DNA of 64,000 nt, taken from Lederbergia citri (GTDB taxonomy: Bacteria > Bacillota > Bacilli > Bacillales > Bacillaceae_C). Under the pieces are notes generated by a model that worked only from the letters and a program-made list of their open reading frames with translations, had not been told where the DNA came from and did not search any database. The position numbers were made by a program, and so were the translations under genes. The stretch lies in contig NZ_JAGYPG010000002.1 of the NCBI RefSeq assembly GCF_018343625.1, forward strand, positions 849,280-913,279, written 5' to 3'. Positions 25,738 through 34,229 of this stretch are shown one piece after another; the stretch's first letter is position 1; each line of letters starts with the position of its first letter.

Positions 25738-26301
25738 CTACTTTAAACTTTTAGCCATATCAACAATCTTGCTAGTAACAAATTCAACTTCATCCGTGTT
25801 TTGGATGACGAATAAATAATCCGCTTCTCCTTCTTTTGGTGCAGACAGGTCACTTTTATGAGACTCAGCCTGCTGTCTGGTAAGCACTTCTTCAAAAGTT
25901 GAAGCAGTCCTAAATATAGTTTTACTACGCTGACTATTAGCAACTCGGGCTTGAAGAACATGTTCTGGGATATCGAAATGAACAAGGATGGTACAAAAAC
26001 CTTTGTGTTGGAAGTGTATAAGGAGATCTAAACGAGCTTTACGTGAGCGATTTGAGTTACAAAGAATGATATGAAAATCAGAATTATTAACAGCATAATC
26101 CACAATTGTTTGTGTGATGGCGGATTTGATTGCATTAGGTCCTTTCTTAGGTAGTAGGGATTTGTAATAAGTATTTATGAACTCAGCATGGTTATCTTGG
26201 TCAATGACAATTGAGTTTTGTAATTGTTGTTCTAATGCTTTTGCAAAAGTAGTTTTTCCGCTATGGGTTTTACCGACAGTGTTTATTACGAACCGATTCA
26301 T
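25738..26301 (-). CDS. P-loop kinase-like AAA protein
   Basis: A 187-residue protein with a P-loop TVGKTHSGKTTFAKAL at residues 8-23, Asp-containing VIDQDNHAEFINTYY, and ILCNSNRSRKARLDLL, where the basic residues may form a lid. The pattern is that of small metabolite or polynucleotide kinases of the Zeta-toxin/AAA_33 group. The ATG at 26301 has GGAGG seven bases upstream. No antitoxin partner is adjacent. The substrate is unknown. Confidence 0.72.
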   Translation of the reverse strand: MNRFVINTVGKTHSGKTTFAKALEQQLQNSIVIDQDNHAEFINTYYKSLLPKKGPNAIKSAITQTIVDYAVNNSDFHIILCNSNRSRKARLDLLIHFQHKGFCTILVHFDIPEHVLQARVANSQRSKTIFRTASTFEEVLTRQQAESHKSDLSAPKEGEADYLFVIQNTDEVEFVTSKIVDMAKSLK

Positions 26302-26341
26302 AGGCATGCCTCCATTCACGGGCAAAATTTTTCATTTTAAC

Positions 26342-26827
26342 TTATACTCTCAAAACCATCCTAATCGTTTTCAGGATATATCCATCAAAATCTTCATCAA
26401 CGTGCGAGACAACTTCAAAACCTTTTGAGTTATAAAAAGTTTTTCCGTTATTATTATCTTTTTCTACGTTCATATAAATCTCCTTAACATTTTCTAAGTT
26501 ATTAATCCCCTCTTTTAATAAAGAAGTTCCGATTCCCTTTCCTTGGTACTCGGGATATATGTAAATTGCAAAAAGTTCGGCTATTCCACTGTCGTCGACT
26601 CGAGAAAAATTAGCAAAACCGACAATTTTCCCATCGACTACGACCACATACATAAGAGTATGTTTTAAACGTCTCTGCATCATTTCATCGCTATAAGCGG
26701 ATCTCAAGAACTTTTCCTGAACCTCGATTGGGATAATGTCTTTGTAAGTATGATTCCAACTAGTTCCTGCAACCTTTTGAACTTCCTTTATATCTTCCTC
26801 ATTCATTTTGCGAATGATATATTCCAT
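26342..26827 (-). CDS. GNAT family N-acetyltransferase
   Basis: A 161-residue acetyltransferase with IRKMNEEDIKEVQKV at the start, AIYIYPEYQGKGIGTSLLKE as acetyl-CoA loop and KTFYNSKGFEVV near the end. I chose the second ATG of the frame because AAAGG sits nine bases before it and directly abuts the first ATG. The substrate is unknown. Confidence 0.8.
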   Translation of the reverse strand: MEYIIRKMNEEDIKEVQKVAGTSWNHTYKDIIPIEVQEKFLRSAYSDEMMQRRLKHTLMYVVVVDGKIVGFANFSRVDDSGIAELFAIYIYPEYQGKGIGTSLLKEGINNLENVKEIYMNVEKDNNNGKTFYNSKGFEVVSHVDEDFDGYILKTIRMVLRV

Positions 26828-26859
26828 TTCTTTCATCCTTTCAGATCCTAAAATATTTA

Positions 26860-27735
26860 TTAAAACCTTAAAATGGCTTCTTTTAAGAAACCTAAGAATT
26901 CATTCGTTTCCTCGGTTACTACTTTAGTTAAAAAATAAGTCGATGAAGTGGGAGGTGAAATTTTATCAGCCTTTATTTCTAATAGTCGTTTCGTTTTTAT
27001 TTCTTCCTTCACCATCGTAGCTGGTAAGTAGGATATACCGAGTCCTTGCTCGATAAATTGTTTTGTAATTTCTATTTGATTCACTTTCATTGTACGAATT
27101 GATGGGTAATACCTTTTTACAGCATTCAATAGATCATCCCAATAGGCAGGGTGATTATGTGTAATTAACGTGTATTTTTGGAGTGCAGTCATCTCATCAT
27201 ATTTGGATTCTAGTGTGGGAATGCTTGGTCCAACAAGAAAAACAGGCTCTTCGTGTATAATCTGGAAATTAATATTTGTTTGCATCGGCTTTATCCTTGT
27301 TAATCCTAGGTCTGCTCTTCCCGAACTAATTTCATCACCAATTTCGTATGATTTTACAATGTTGATCAATACCTCTATATCTGGGTGTTGCTCAGTAAAG
27401 CTTCGCAATATAGCAGGTAGAAAAGATGACGCAATTTGCGGTGCTGTTGCAATGGTCAATTTACGATTAAATCCTTGCTTCCACGATTCAAAATCCTCCA
27501 ACCCTTGTTCATAAACAGCCATCATTTCTCTTGCATAAGGAAGAAATTTATGTCCAGCAGCTGTAAGTACAATGTTTTTCCCGGTTCTCTCAAAAAGCTT
27601 GCTGTTAAGATTTTCCTCAAGTCTCCTAATATGCTTTGTGACAGCTGGCTGAGTTAAAAATAATTCTTCTGAGGTTTTACGAAAATTTTCGTACTTAGCT
27701 GCAATAATGAATGTTTTCAGCCATTTCATATCCAT
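26860..27735 (-). CDS. LysR family transcriptional regulator, CitR-like
   Basis: A 291-residue LysR protein with an N-terminal winged helix (MDMKWLKTFIIAAKYENFRK, then FLTQPAVTKHIRRLE) and a C-terminal effector domain with THNHPAYWDDLLNAV. Length and these blocks closely match my recollection of B. subtilis CitR, the repressor of the minor citrate synthase gene citA. No citA is beside it; the divergent neighbour is a methyltransferase. A perfect dyad lies in the shared promoter region. The ATG at 27735 has GGAGAG upstream. Confidence 0.85.
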   Translation of the reverse strand: MDMKWLKTFIIAAKYENFRKTSEELFLTQPAVTKHIRRLEENLNSKLFERTGKNIVLTAAGHKFLPYAREMMAVYEQGLEDFESWKQGFNRKLTIATAPQIASSFLPAILRSFTEQHPDIEVLINIVKSYEIGDEISSGRADLGLTRIKPMQTNINFQIIHEEPVFLVGPSIPTLESKYDEMTALQKYTLITHNHPAYWDDLLNAVKRYYPSIRTMKVNQIEITKQFIEQGLGISYLPATMVKEEIKTKRLLEIKADKISPPTSSTYFLTKVVTEETNEFLGFLKEAILRF

Positions 27736-27751
27736 ATAGGTTCTCTCCAAT

Positions 27752-27770
27752 TAATAACAGTTTGTTATTA
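27752..27770. promoter_or_regulatory. Perfect 19 bp dyad, candidate LysR operator
   Basis: TAATAAC-AGTTT-GTTATTA is a perfect inverted repeat with 7-base arms and fits the T-N11-A rule of LysR boxes. It starts 16 bases upstream of the regulator start codon, where binding would repress the regulator and control the divergent gene. Confidence 0.6.
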
Positions 27771-27862
27771 AAATTTATAATTTTTGTTAATATTCATAAT
27801 CTTTTTTAATAAGTATAATGGAATGAACCAGAAAATACAGCCTATTTGGAGGATTGATATGT

Positions 27863-28639
27863 ATGGAGGATGTGAAACATACGAATGATTTTTGGAACGC
27901 CAATTTGTACGATAATAAACATGCATTTGTTTCAACGTTTGGTAATAACCTCATTGAATTGTTAGATCCAAAAAAAGGGGAAAAAATTCTTGATCTTGGT
28001 TGTGGAACTGGGGATTTAGCAAAAAATTTATACGATTGTGGTGTAGATGTCATAGCTGTTGATAAGTCTGAAAATATGGTTAGGCAAGCTCAAAATAAGT
28101 ATCCAAACATTCATTTTGCCGTTCAGGATGCAACAGACTTAAACTACAGGAACGAGTATGACGCGGTATTTTCAAACGCTACACTTCATTGGGTAAAACC
28201 GCCAAAGCAGGCACTTCAATGTAGTTATCAGAGTTTAATTCAAGGTGGAAGATTTATAGCTGAATTTGGCGGAAAAGGCAATGTTCAATTAATAACGGAT
28301 GAGATTATAAATCAATTTAAACTTCTTGGATTTGAAAATAATATAAAGAAATTCCCTTGGTATTTTCCTAGCATTGGAGAGTATTCGGCTTTAATGGAGG
28401 AAACAGGATTTAGAGTTACCTTTGCTCAACACTTTAACAGACCAACCCCGCTTGATGGAGATCAAGGATTAAGGAATTGGATAGAGATGTTTGCAAACGA
28501 TATGTTTGAAGGTATTCCCAGAGACAAAAAAGACCTTATCATAACAATAGTTGAGAATAATTTAAGGGATATTTTATATCATAATGGTACTTGGATAGCT
28601 GATTATAAAAGAATTCGAGTTATGGGGATAAAAGAATAA
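27863..28639 (+). CDS. SAM-dependent methyltransferase, trans-aconitate methyltransferase-like
   Basis: A 258-residue class I methyltransferase with motif I ILDLGCGTGDLAKNL, motif II VIAVDKSENMV, and the block VFSNATLHWVKPPKQAL, which resembles the Tam (trans-aconitate 2-methyltransferase) family. The ATG at 27863 follows GGAGG by ten bases. It is divergent from a CitR-like regulator with a shared operator. A role in methylating a tricarboxylic-acid-cycle by-product is therefore possible; the family also includes other small-molecule methyltransferases. Confidence 0.75.
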   Translation: MEDVKHTNDFWNANLYDNKHAFVSTFGNNLIELLDPKKGEKILDLGCGTGDLAKNLYDCGVDVIAVDKSENMVRQAQNKYPNIHFAVQDATDLNYRNEYDAVFSNATLHWVKPPKQALQCSYQSLIQGGRFIAEFGGKGNVQLITDEIINQFKLLGFENNIKKFPWYFPSIGEYSALMEETGFRVTFAQHFNRPTPLDGDQGLRNWIEMFANDMFEGIPRDKKDLIITIVENNLRDILYHNGTWIADYKRIRVMGIKE

Positions 28640-28640
28640 T

Positions 28641-28679
28641 ACTGGGGCCAACTGGGGCCAACTGGGGCCAACTTGGTCC
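28641..28679. repeat. Three tandem copies of ACTGGGGCCA plus a diverged fourth
   Basis: Ten-base units at 28641, 28651 and 28661 are identical; the fourth reads ACTTGGTCCC and makes a hairpin with the third (GGGGCCAA / TTGGTCCC). It directly follows the methyltransferase stop and may act as a weak terminator or be a slippage-expanded repeat remnant. Confidence 0.75.
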
Positions 28680-28779
28680 CTTTATATCAAATTAAGGAAC
28701 TAATAACCACATATTCTTATCCCTAATAACCTCCGATGTGCTATTTACTCATTATCAATAAAGATTCTGCTCGTTAATG

Positions 28780-29514
28780 TTAGACTTCGTCACTAATTTT
28801 ATTATCCTTTATTATTCTCAACATCGAATTAGCGTTTCCTTGAAATTCATATGGAACATTCACTTCTTCGACAGAATATCCAGCAGCATTAAGATAGCCT
28901 ATTACTTTATCTAGATGTTCATATCGTTTACCTTCCAAATCGACTAACGGAAAAATACGGATCTCCTCTTTTGAAACCCTCAATAACTCTTTAATGCTCT
29001 TTATATGAAATTCATAATCTAGGCGGTCAGCGTACATAAACAAAAAATGTGCAGAAAGAAGAAGATCGAATTCTTCATCTTCAAAAGGCAGTGAAGGTAA
29101 AGTAACGGCTACATAGCGTTCACTCGATTCCTCCATATCATTTGTGCAATCTTCCAAGGCATTCAGACGATATTTTCTTAGATCTTCTACATCCTTAAAA
29201 TAATCCCAAATATAATTATTCTTTGCTTTTCCCATATGCTCCATCGCGTGTTCAATGTCTTGGAAACCTTTATTCTTCAGATCTTCACCTGAGTGATAAT
29301 AGGCAATATCACATGCTGTTATGTCTAATCCTAACTTGTTGCCCACAGCAGTAAACGAACAAGCCCCACCTGGACAATCTAGTATTCTTTTTCCTTTAAG
29401 AGATTCTTCTGAAAGAGAAAACATATCGAGGTACTCTTCAAAGGTTCTACCGATAAAAACAATTCTCTCTAAATCTAATTTTGTATTTTTTTCATCCCTA
29501 CTCAAATTGTTCAC
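28780..29514 (-). CDS. SAM-dependent methyltransferase-like protein
   Basis: A 244-residue protein with RILDCPGGACSFTAVGNKLG, a variant of SAM-binding motif I in which the usual GxGxG is CPGGAC, followed by ITACDIAYY and LPFEDEEFDLLLSAHFLF as motifs II and IV. It is probably a methyltransferase of unknown substrate; the altered motif leaves some doubt on activity. It is monocistronic. Confidence 0.7.
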   Translation of the reverse strand: MNNLSRDEKNTKLDLERIVFIGRTFEEYLDMFSLSEESLKGKRILDCPGGACSFTAVGNKLGLDITACDIAYYHSGEDLKNKGFQDIEHAMEHMGKAKNNYIWDYFKDVEDLRKYRLNALEDCTNDMEESSERYVAVTLPSLPFEDEEFDLLLSAHFLFMYADRLDYEFHIKSIKELLRVSKEEIRIFPLVDLEGKRYEHLDKVIGYLNAAGYSVEEVNVPYEFQGNANSMLRIIKDNKISDEV

Positions 29515-29698
29515 TCCTTGTAGTGGTTATTATTTTTCTAATTGGAGTGAATTATTTCTTTGAGAGTTTCGTATTTTTCATCTCCAGTATTAATTAAGTA
29601 TTTATTCTATAAAAAGTTGCCTACTCCTTCATTAACAAGTCAATAAAGGATAAATATCATACCTGATTACCGAAATGATAAAGAGCCCAATCAAAATA

Positions 29699-29732
29699 CA
29701 ACTCCTTTTTTTATAATATTAAAAAGGAGTTG
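29699..29732 (+). promoter_or_regulatory. Inverted repeat masking a ribosome binding site
   Basis: CAACTCCTTTTT (29699-29710) and AAAAAGGAGTTG (29721-29732) are perfect 12-base complements around TTATAATATT. The right arm contains the Shine-Dalgarno GGAG of the small membrane protein starting at 29740, so folding would block its translation. The loop also resembles a -10 box. Confidence 0.55.
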
Positions 29733-29739
29733 ATGATAA

Positions 29740-29925
29740 ATGGTCTTCGCTCTTTATTTAATGATCGGAATATTGATTAGTTCATCAATTTATGTAGTTG
29801 CAGATTTCCGCCCCCTACTTCTTTTTCTTATATTGTTCGTTGCTTGGTTACCTCTCTTATGCGTCGGGATGACGATCGTACCATTCATAGATGTAGAAGA
29901 AATCTCCAGTAGGCTAAACACATGA
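29740..29925 (+). CDS. Small hydrophobic protein, 61 residues
   Basis: It has two membrane helices (about residues 2-20 and 26-48) and a short acidic tail (VEEISSRLNT). An AAGGAG site precedes the ATG but sits in a perfect hairpin, suggesting controlled translation. The last 41 bases overlap the 3' end of the convergent MraY-like gene, so the two messages could form an antisense duplex. I do not recognise a family. Confidence 0.5.
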   Translation: MVFALYLMIGILISSSIYVVADFRPLLLFLILFVAWLPLLCVGMTIVPFIDVEEISSRLNT

Positions 29926-30841
29926 AAGTGCCTATCCAAGATACAAATCCAAAAACTGCCACAATCGTCGTTTCTGACCACCCATATTTTAAAGAAAAGT
30001 GATAATGGATCGGCGTCATTCTAAATATTCGTTTACGAGTAAGTTTGAACGATGAAACTTGTAATATAACCGACAGCTGCTCTGCAAAATAAATGATAAA
30101 TAAAATTGGAATTAGTATTTCAACTTTTTCAAGGACAGCTAGAAATGAAAGAGATCCTCCTATAGCCAATGATCCTGTATCACCCATAAATGCTTTTGCT
30201 GGATAAATATTATATATCAGAAATCCAAGCAAACAACCAATCATAATTAAACTAAAAAGTTGGACCTCTGTTCTTTCTGAAATCATGAAAAAGAAGAAGT
30301 AAGTTGGAATGGCTACTACACCTAAAAGACCATCCAATCCGTCGGTAAAATTTATGGCATTTGCGGAACCTACTACAAATAATGCGATCACAATGACATA
30401 AAAAAAGATTGGGAGATCGATCGTAATATTTTTAGAAATATGAATAATTGTATCTATTCCAAGTTCATTAACCACGTAAAAAAGTAAAATACCTGTAAAC
30501 GAAAATTGAAATACCAGTTTTGTCTTACCCGATACTCCTCCTGGGTCTTGCCGGGAAGCTTTCCAAAAATCATCTAAAAACCCAACAAAACTAAACAGGA
30601 TATATGTAATGGCTAAGAAGAACATTAATGGAGTTGGGGAATATAGTGTGGCAACGATAACACCTATAAATAGAATCATTCCGAACATCAATGGAGTCCC
30701 TTTTTTCAACTGATGATCCGAAGGAAGCTCCTTTCTTATCGGTTGAATAAATCCTAATTTCTTTAAAACTGCTATTAATAGCGGGGATAATGCCGCGACA
30801 ATTAGAAATGAAATCATCGCTGGGATTATTTGTTCACTCAC
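29885..30841 (-). CDS. MraY-like phospho-MurNAc-pentapeptide transferase, extra copy
   Basis: A 318-residue polytopic enzyme with about ten helices. MraY signatures are present: KKGTPLMFG near residue 46 (usual GTPTMGG), FVGFLDDFWK (first acidic pair), NAINFTDGLDGL (second), GDTGSLAIGG and PIHYHFSLKYGWSE (HHH-like motif, here HYH). MraY makes lipid I in peptidoglycan synthesis. The housekeeping copy normally lies in the division cell wall cluster; this one is alone, so it is probably a paralogue, perhaps for stress or sporulation, or a related polyprenyl-phosphate sugar transferase. Confidence 0.82.
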   Translation of the reverse strand: MSEQIIPAMISFLIVAALSPLLIAVLKKLGFIQPIRKELPSDHQLKKGTPLMFGMILFIGVIVATLYSPTPLMFFLAITYILFSFVGFLDDFWKASRQDPGGVSGKTKLVFQFSFTGILLFYVVNELGIDTIIHISKNITIDLPIFFYVIVIALFVVGSANAINFTDGLDGLLGVVAIPTYFFFFMISERTEVQLFSLIMIGCLLGFLIYNIYPAKAFMGDTGSLAIGGSLSFLAVLEKVEILIPILFIIYFAEQLSVILQVSSFKLTRKRIFRMTPIHYHFSLKYGWSETTIVAVFGFVSWIGTFMCLAYWRFLLHL

Positions 30842-31145
30842 TATTCAAATACGCCCTTTCTAATAATCATCATTTAATTCGTTGACTCTTTTCAGCAGTA
30901 AAAGGATGTTGGTATGCCCCAAAACAGATAAGACAATTAAAATATTCGTGACAGTCTATAACAACTATCAGTGAATATTTCATAAAGCGGATTGTATAAG
31001 TAAAATAGAGTACAGTCTTATTTATATTCAGGATTTTTAAGATTAGTTACAGATTTAACGAACGAGAAAGCCCATTAAGGTGCACAATACCCTCTTTAGA
31101 AGTAAGATAATACTAGGGTCATATTCGGGGTGCTTCATAAGAAGA
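30842..31145. other. 304 bp intergenic region without recognised features
   Basis: AT-rich sequence between two minus-strand genes. I see no clear promoter, terminator, ORF or repeat. Confidence 0.5.
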
Positions 31146-31619
31146 TTATAAGTTTTCCCTTATCCATAAACGTAACTTTTCAGCATAAAAAGGACGTTCA
31201 TTTGGATCAGTTTGAAAACCTTTTGTACGGTAAAGATTATCATTTTCATACCTTGGATAAACGTGAAGATGATAATGCCATACGTCTTGATTGCCAGCAG
31301 GTTCATTATGTTGTCGTGTTGAAATCCCATCACACTTATATGTATCTTTCATTGCAAAAGCAGCTATTTGAGCAGCTCTATGAATTTCAGCTGCGTATTC
31401 AACAGGAAGCTCAAATATGTTCTCAAAATGGTGATTAGGGATAACTAACACATGCCCTTTGTTGTTGGGCCACCACTTGCTTGCTATAAAAGCGGTTACA
31501 TATTCGTTTTGATAAATGATATCTCTTTGTTTTGTACCTTGATTAGGTCTATCAACTCCTGAAACAATCCGACAAAATGGACATTCGTATCCATCGGGTT
31601 TATGTGAATATTTTTTCAT
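31146..31619 (-). CDS. HIT family protein
   Basis: A 157-residue histidine-triad hydrolase. The catalytic HYHLHVYPR motif is near residue 120 and an N-terminal CPFCRIVSG resembles the zinc cysteines of Hint-type proteins. HIT proteins cleave nucleoside phosphoramidates or dinucleotides. Somewhat longer and different at the end (RPFYAEKLRLW) from Bacillus Hit (about 145 residues), it is probably a second family member. Confidence 0.85.
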   Translation of the reverse strand: MKKYSHKPDGYECPFCRIVSGVDRPNQGTKQRDIIYQNEYVTAFIASKWWPNNKGHVLVIPNHHFENIFELPVEYAAEIHRAAQIAAFAMKDTYKCDGISTRQHNEPAGNQDVWHYHLHVYPRYENDNLYRTKGFQTDPNERPFYAEKLRLWIRENL

Positions 31620-31688
31620 CTCTGCAGCCCCTCCAAAATATATTGAAACTAAGTGTTGGCGTTTCCTTGAATATAGCTAATTGAATAC

Positions 31689-32234
31689 TTATTGATTTAC
31701 TTTTTTAAGTAAAATCTCCTTATGGTTTTTAGAAAACTTCATCAAATCAAACTCATTATTAGAAATTAATTTATATAATTTATTTGCTTCTTTCCAAGCC
31801 ATTTTGTATTGTAACTTATCAATTATGCCTTTCGATAATGCCTCATCTATTTCATCAGCATCTTTTTCAATTATTTCCCCAGTCGGTAATATAACAATAT
31901 CTAAAAATAGATCATCCATCCAAGGTACATTATTTTCAATCCCACATTGTAAACAAATGTCAACATACCATTGAACGATATTCCCTTGAGGATCAAACAT
32001 TGTCGTTAAAGAATAGTGTTCTTCAATAGGAAAATGCTGAAGCCATATGTACCCATCATCAGCTATACATACTTTTTTTCCGTCATAGTTAACAGATAAT
32101 GGATCTTTAACCTTTTCAATATGTAGTAAAGAGACATATCCTTTAAACTCCTCTGTATTAAGAAATGATTGGATATATTCCCTTTTAAGTACTCGCTTCC
32201 ATTCTGATCTGTCACCATATTTTCGTTTTAACAA
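31689..32234 (-). CDS. DUF402 domain protein
   Basis: A 181-residue soluble protein with the DUF402 core: IWLQHFPIEEHYSLTTMFD, IVQWYVDICLQCG and PWMDDLFLDIVILPTGEI, followed by EKDADEIDEAL. These acidic residues match the phosphatase-type active site proposed for FAU-1/DUF402 relatives such as the Ntdp nucleotide phosphatases. The exact substrate is unknown. Confidence 0.78.
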   Translation of the reverse strand: MLKRKYGDRSEWKRVLKREYIQSFLNTEEFKGYVSLLHIEKVKDPLSVNYDGKKVCIADDGYIWLQHFPIEEHYSLTTMFDPQGNIVQWYVDICLQCGIENNVPWMDDLFLDIVILPTGEIIEKDADEIDEALSKGIIDKLQYKMAWKEANKLYKLISNNEFDLMKFSKNHKEILLKKVNQ

Positions 32235-32466
32235 TTCGATCCTCCCTTATTGCTTTTTGGCACTATTAATATATGTCCCTGATTCACAGGAAATTTATCA
32301 TAAAAACATTTAGCTAGCTTATTTTCAAAAATCATTTTCTATATTGCAAAAAATACACGGCAAATATAACATCCAAAACTTTCAATTTGAATTGTTAAAT
32401 ATTCCTATAAATTTTCTTCGAAAAATTAGCTTTATACGTTAACCATTATTGTTTAAAGCATAATAA

Positions 32467-32703
32467 TCATAAGCTCTTAATCCCGAATAACAATTTGATT
32501 TCATTGCGGTTCTTTTTTGTCTTTTTGAAACCATCTTTTGAATCTAAGATAAAAGCAGTTTTTCCTAGCCAGATTCTTAAATATATGGATTGAATTTTAA
32601 TTGGCCTTATTATTCCTTTTTCCTCAAATTCAGTACCATCTTTTAATTCAGTTTCCGTCCTTATAAACCACTTATTTCCTAGTCCGAATTCGACAAATTT
32701 CAA
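32467..32703 (-). CDS. DUF3977 family protein, 78 residues
   Basis: A small basic protein beginning MKFVEFGLGNKWFIRTETEL and continuing LRIWLGKTAFILDSKDGFK, which matches a short Bacillus family of unknown function (DUF3977 as I recall). No signal or helix. It lies 25 bases downstream of the methyltransferase gene and may be cotranscribed with it. Confidence 0.7.
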   Translation of the reverse strand: MKFVEFGLGNKWFIRTETELKDGTEFEEKGIIRPIKIQSIYLRIWLGKTAFILDSKDGFKKTKKNRNEIKLLFGIKSL

Positions 32704-32728
32704 ATCTGTTTCCCCTTTAAAGAGATCT

Positions 32729-33436
32729 TCATTTAACTTTCCGCACTACAAACGTAATCGCATTCGTTTTTAATAAGACGGGACGTTGCTGGCGTTTTAT
32801 TGTATACTCCAATGGTTTTACAAGCACCTTTAATATTTCCCAGCCCTTATAGGCTTCATTTAATTTATTCATCATTTCTTCAGTTGGAATGTTTATTTCC
32901 ATCATCGGTATTAAGTGTTCATTCGTTTCTAAATCTATTTCTTGTACCTCTGAATTTACGATAATACAATTAATTCCTCTCTTCTTTGTTCCTTCCGCCA
33001 TATGATGTATAACATCTTCGAAGACAGATTCAGATTCAACATGTTCCAAACTTGATACAGCAATGATCAAATCAAAGTTATTCGGCGAAATTGAATAGTT
33101 TCCTATATCCGCTTGCACATCTTGAATAATCCCTTGAACATCATGTTCTTCGCTATATTGTTTTAATTTTTGTAAAGCAGATTCAAGTAAATCAACACAT
33201 ACAATCTTGCATTCGCTTTCTTGTAGTAACTTGGCAATAGGAATGCTATTTCTTCCTACACCTGATCCCAAATCGAGTATATTAATGTTGGTTTCTTTCT
33301 CTAATAAAGGAATGACCTCCATTACGGTCTCGACAGGTTTATGCAACCAAGATCCTTCCTCGAATAGTTTATAGTTATCATAGCAGTAGTCGTGATATTC
33401 TTTTTCCTCTTGTCGTATTTTTTTGATTATGTTCAT
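32729..33436 (-). CDS. Class I SAM-dependent methyltransferase
   Basis: A 235-residue protein with motif I NILDLGSGVGRNSIPIA, motif II IVCVDLLESAL and motif IV FDLIIAVSSLEHVE. The N-terminal WLHKPVETVMEVIPLL and the C-terminal PLEYTIKRQQRPVLLKTNAI occur in Bacillus relatives of tellurite-resistance-like methyltransferases. The substrate is unknown. Confidence 0.78.
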   Translation of the reverse strand: MNIIKKIRQEEKEYHDYCYDNYKLFEEGSWLHKPVETVMEVIPLLEKETNINILDLGSGVGRNSIPIAKLLQESECKIVCVDLLESALQKLKQYSEEHDVQGIIQDVQADIGNYSISPNNFDLIIAVSSLEHVESESVFEDVIHHMAEGTKKRGINCIIVNSEVQEIDLETNEHLIPMMEINIPTEEMMNKLNEAYKGWEILKVLVKPLEYTIKRQQRPVLLKTNAITFVVRKVK

Positions 33437-33508
33437 GTCTACCTTCCTTTACTATCTTGATATCCCCATATAAAATCCCACAAACAGAAAAAACAAGCTT
33501 AAAAACGT

Positions 33509-33970
33509 TTAACGTACATAATCGAATATATGGATATCAACCTCATCTATAAAGCCGATTTCTTCTTCACGATCCCATAGTTTTATTGCAGACGTTTCTT
33601 CATTTTTTCTAAAGGGTTGAAGCTTATGTATTTCTGCGAAGTAGATTGGATTATATTTTATATGACCGAGCTTAGTGTCTTGGACTTTCAATAAACCTTT
33701 AAACTCCATATCAGTAACTAGTTGTCCAGTTTCTTCATATAATTCTCTGATTGCACATGCTTTTGGAGACTCATTCTTCTCTCTTTTCCCTGCAGGCACT
33801 TCCCATTGTTTTCGCCAAATGTTGTAACAGAGAATGTATTTTTCATCACACTTAACAACCGCAAATGATCCTGCAAGAGGTTGATAACTATAAATTTCAT
33901 TTTCATATGCATGTATGAATTCTAGAAATTGTAACCCATTATTTTTAAGGGATATCACATGAATCACCAC
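33509..33970 (-). CDS. NUDIX hydrolase
   Basis: A 153-residue pyrophosphohydrolase. The full Nudix box is seen (GKREKNESPKACAIRELYEE then TG), with the catalytic RELYEE glutamates and VPAGKRE just before it. Substrates of such stand-alone members range from oxidised nucleotides to sugar nucleotides. The start is the first of several GTG codons and is uncertain. Confidence 0.82.
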   Translation of the reverse strand: MVIHVISLKNNGLQFLEFIHAYENEIYSYQPLAGSFAVVKCDEKYILCYNIWRKQWEVPAGKREKNESPKACAIRELYEETGQLVTDMEFKGLLKVQDTKLGHIKYNPIYFAEIHKLQPFRKNEETSAIKLWDREEEIGFIDEVDIHIFDYVR

Positions 33971-34130
33971 ATTTTAAGATCGTTATAAACTATATTTCTG
34001 TTTACTATTAAAGAATACCTTTTATTCTTTTAAAATCGTCGTCAAAGGGAATGATTCATAATCCACCTCAAACTATTACAACTTAATTAGAATATTTTTT
34101 AAGCCTTATCTTATTTAAAGCCTCACTTAA

Positions 34131-34156
34131 ACCCCACCGATTTAACAGTGGGGTTT
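34131..34156. terminator. Hairpin downstream of the VOC gene
   Basis: Perfect 8 bp stem AACCCCAC / GTGGGGTT. T residues are better on the plus strand although no plus-strand gene is upstream, so it may be bidirectional. Confidence 0.5.
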
Positions 34157-34188
34157 TATGTTTCTCACCGAAATGGTGCAAATACAAT

Positions 34189-34206
34189 TATCCACATTAT
34201 CCACAA
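34189..34206 (+). promoter_or_regulatory. Two abutting perfect DnaA boxes
   Basis: TTATCCACA occurs at 34189-34197 and again at 34198-34206 with no gap. Both match the consensus exactly. A third copy is at 36616-36624. Nothing else suggests a replication origin. Confidence 0.5.
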
Positions 34207-34229
34207 TGGTGTCAGGCACTATTACCATT

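Noticed and set aside
27863..29514. Natural-product cluster of methyltransferases
   Set aside because: The methyltransferase genes of this region are on different strands and transcripts, separated by terminators, with no synthase, carrier protein or export gene linking them.
34189..34206. Chromosomal replication origin
   Set aside because: Only two boxes together, no AT-rich unwinding element with dnaA/dnaN nearby.
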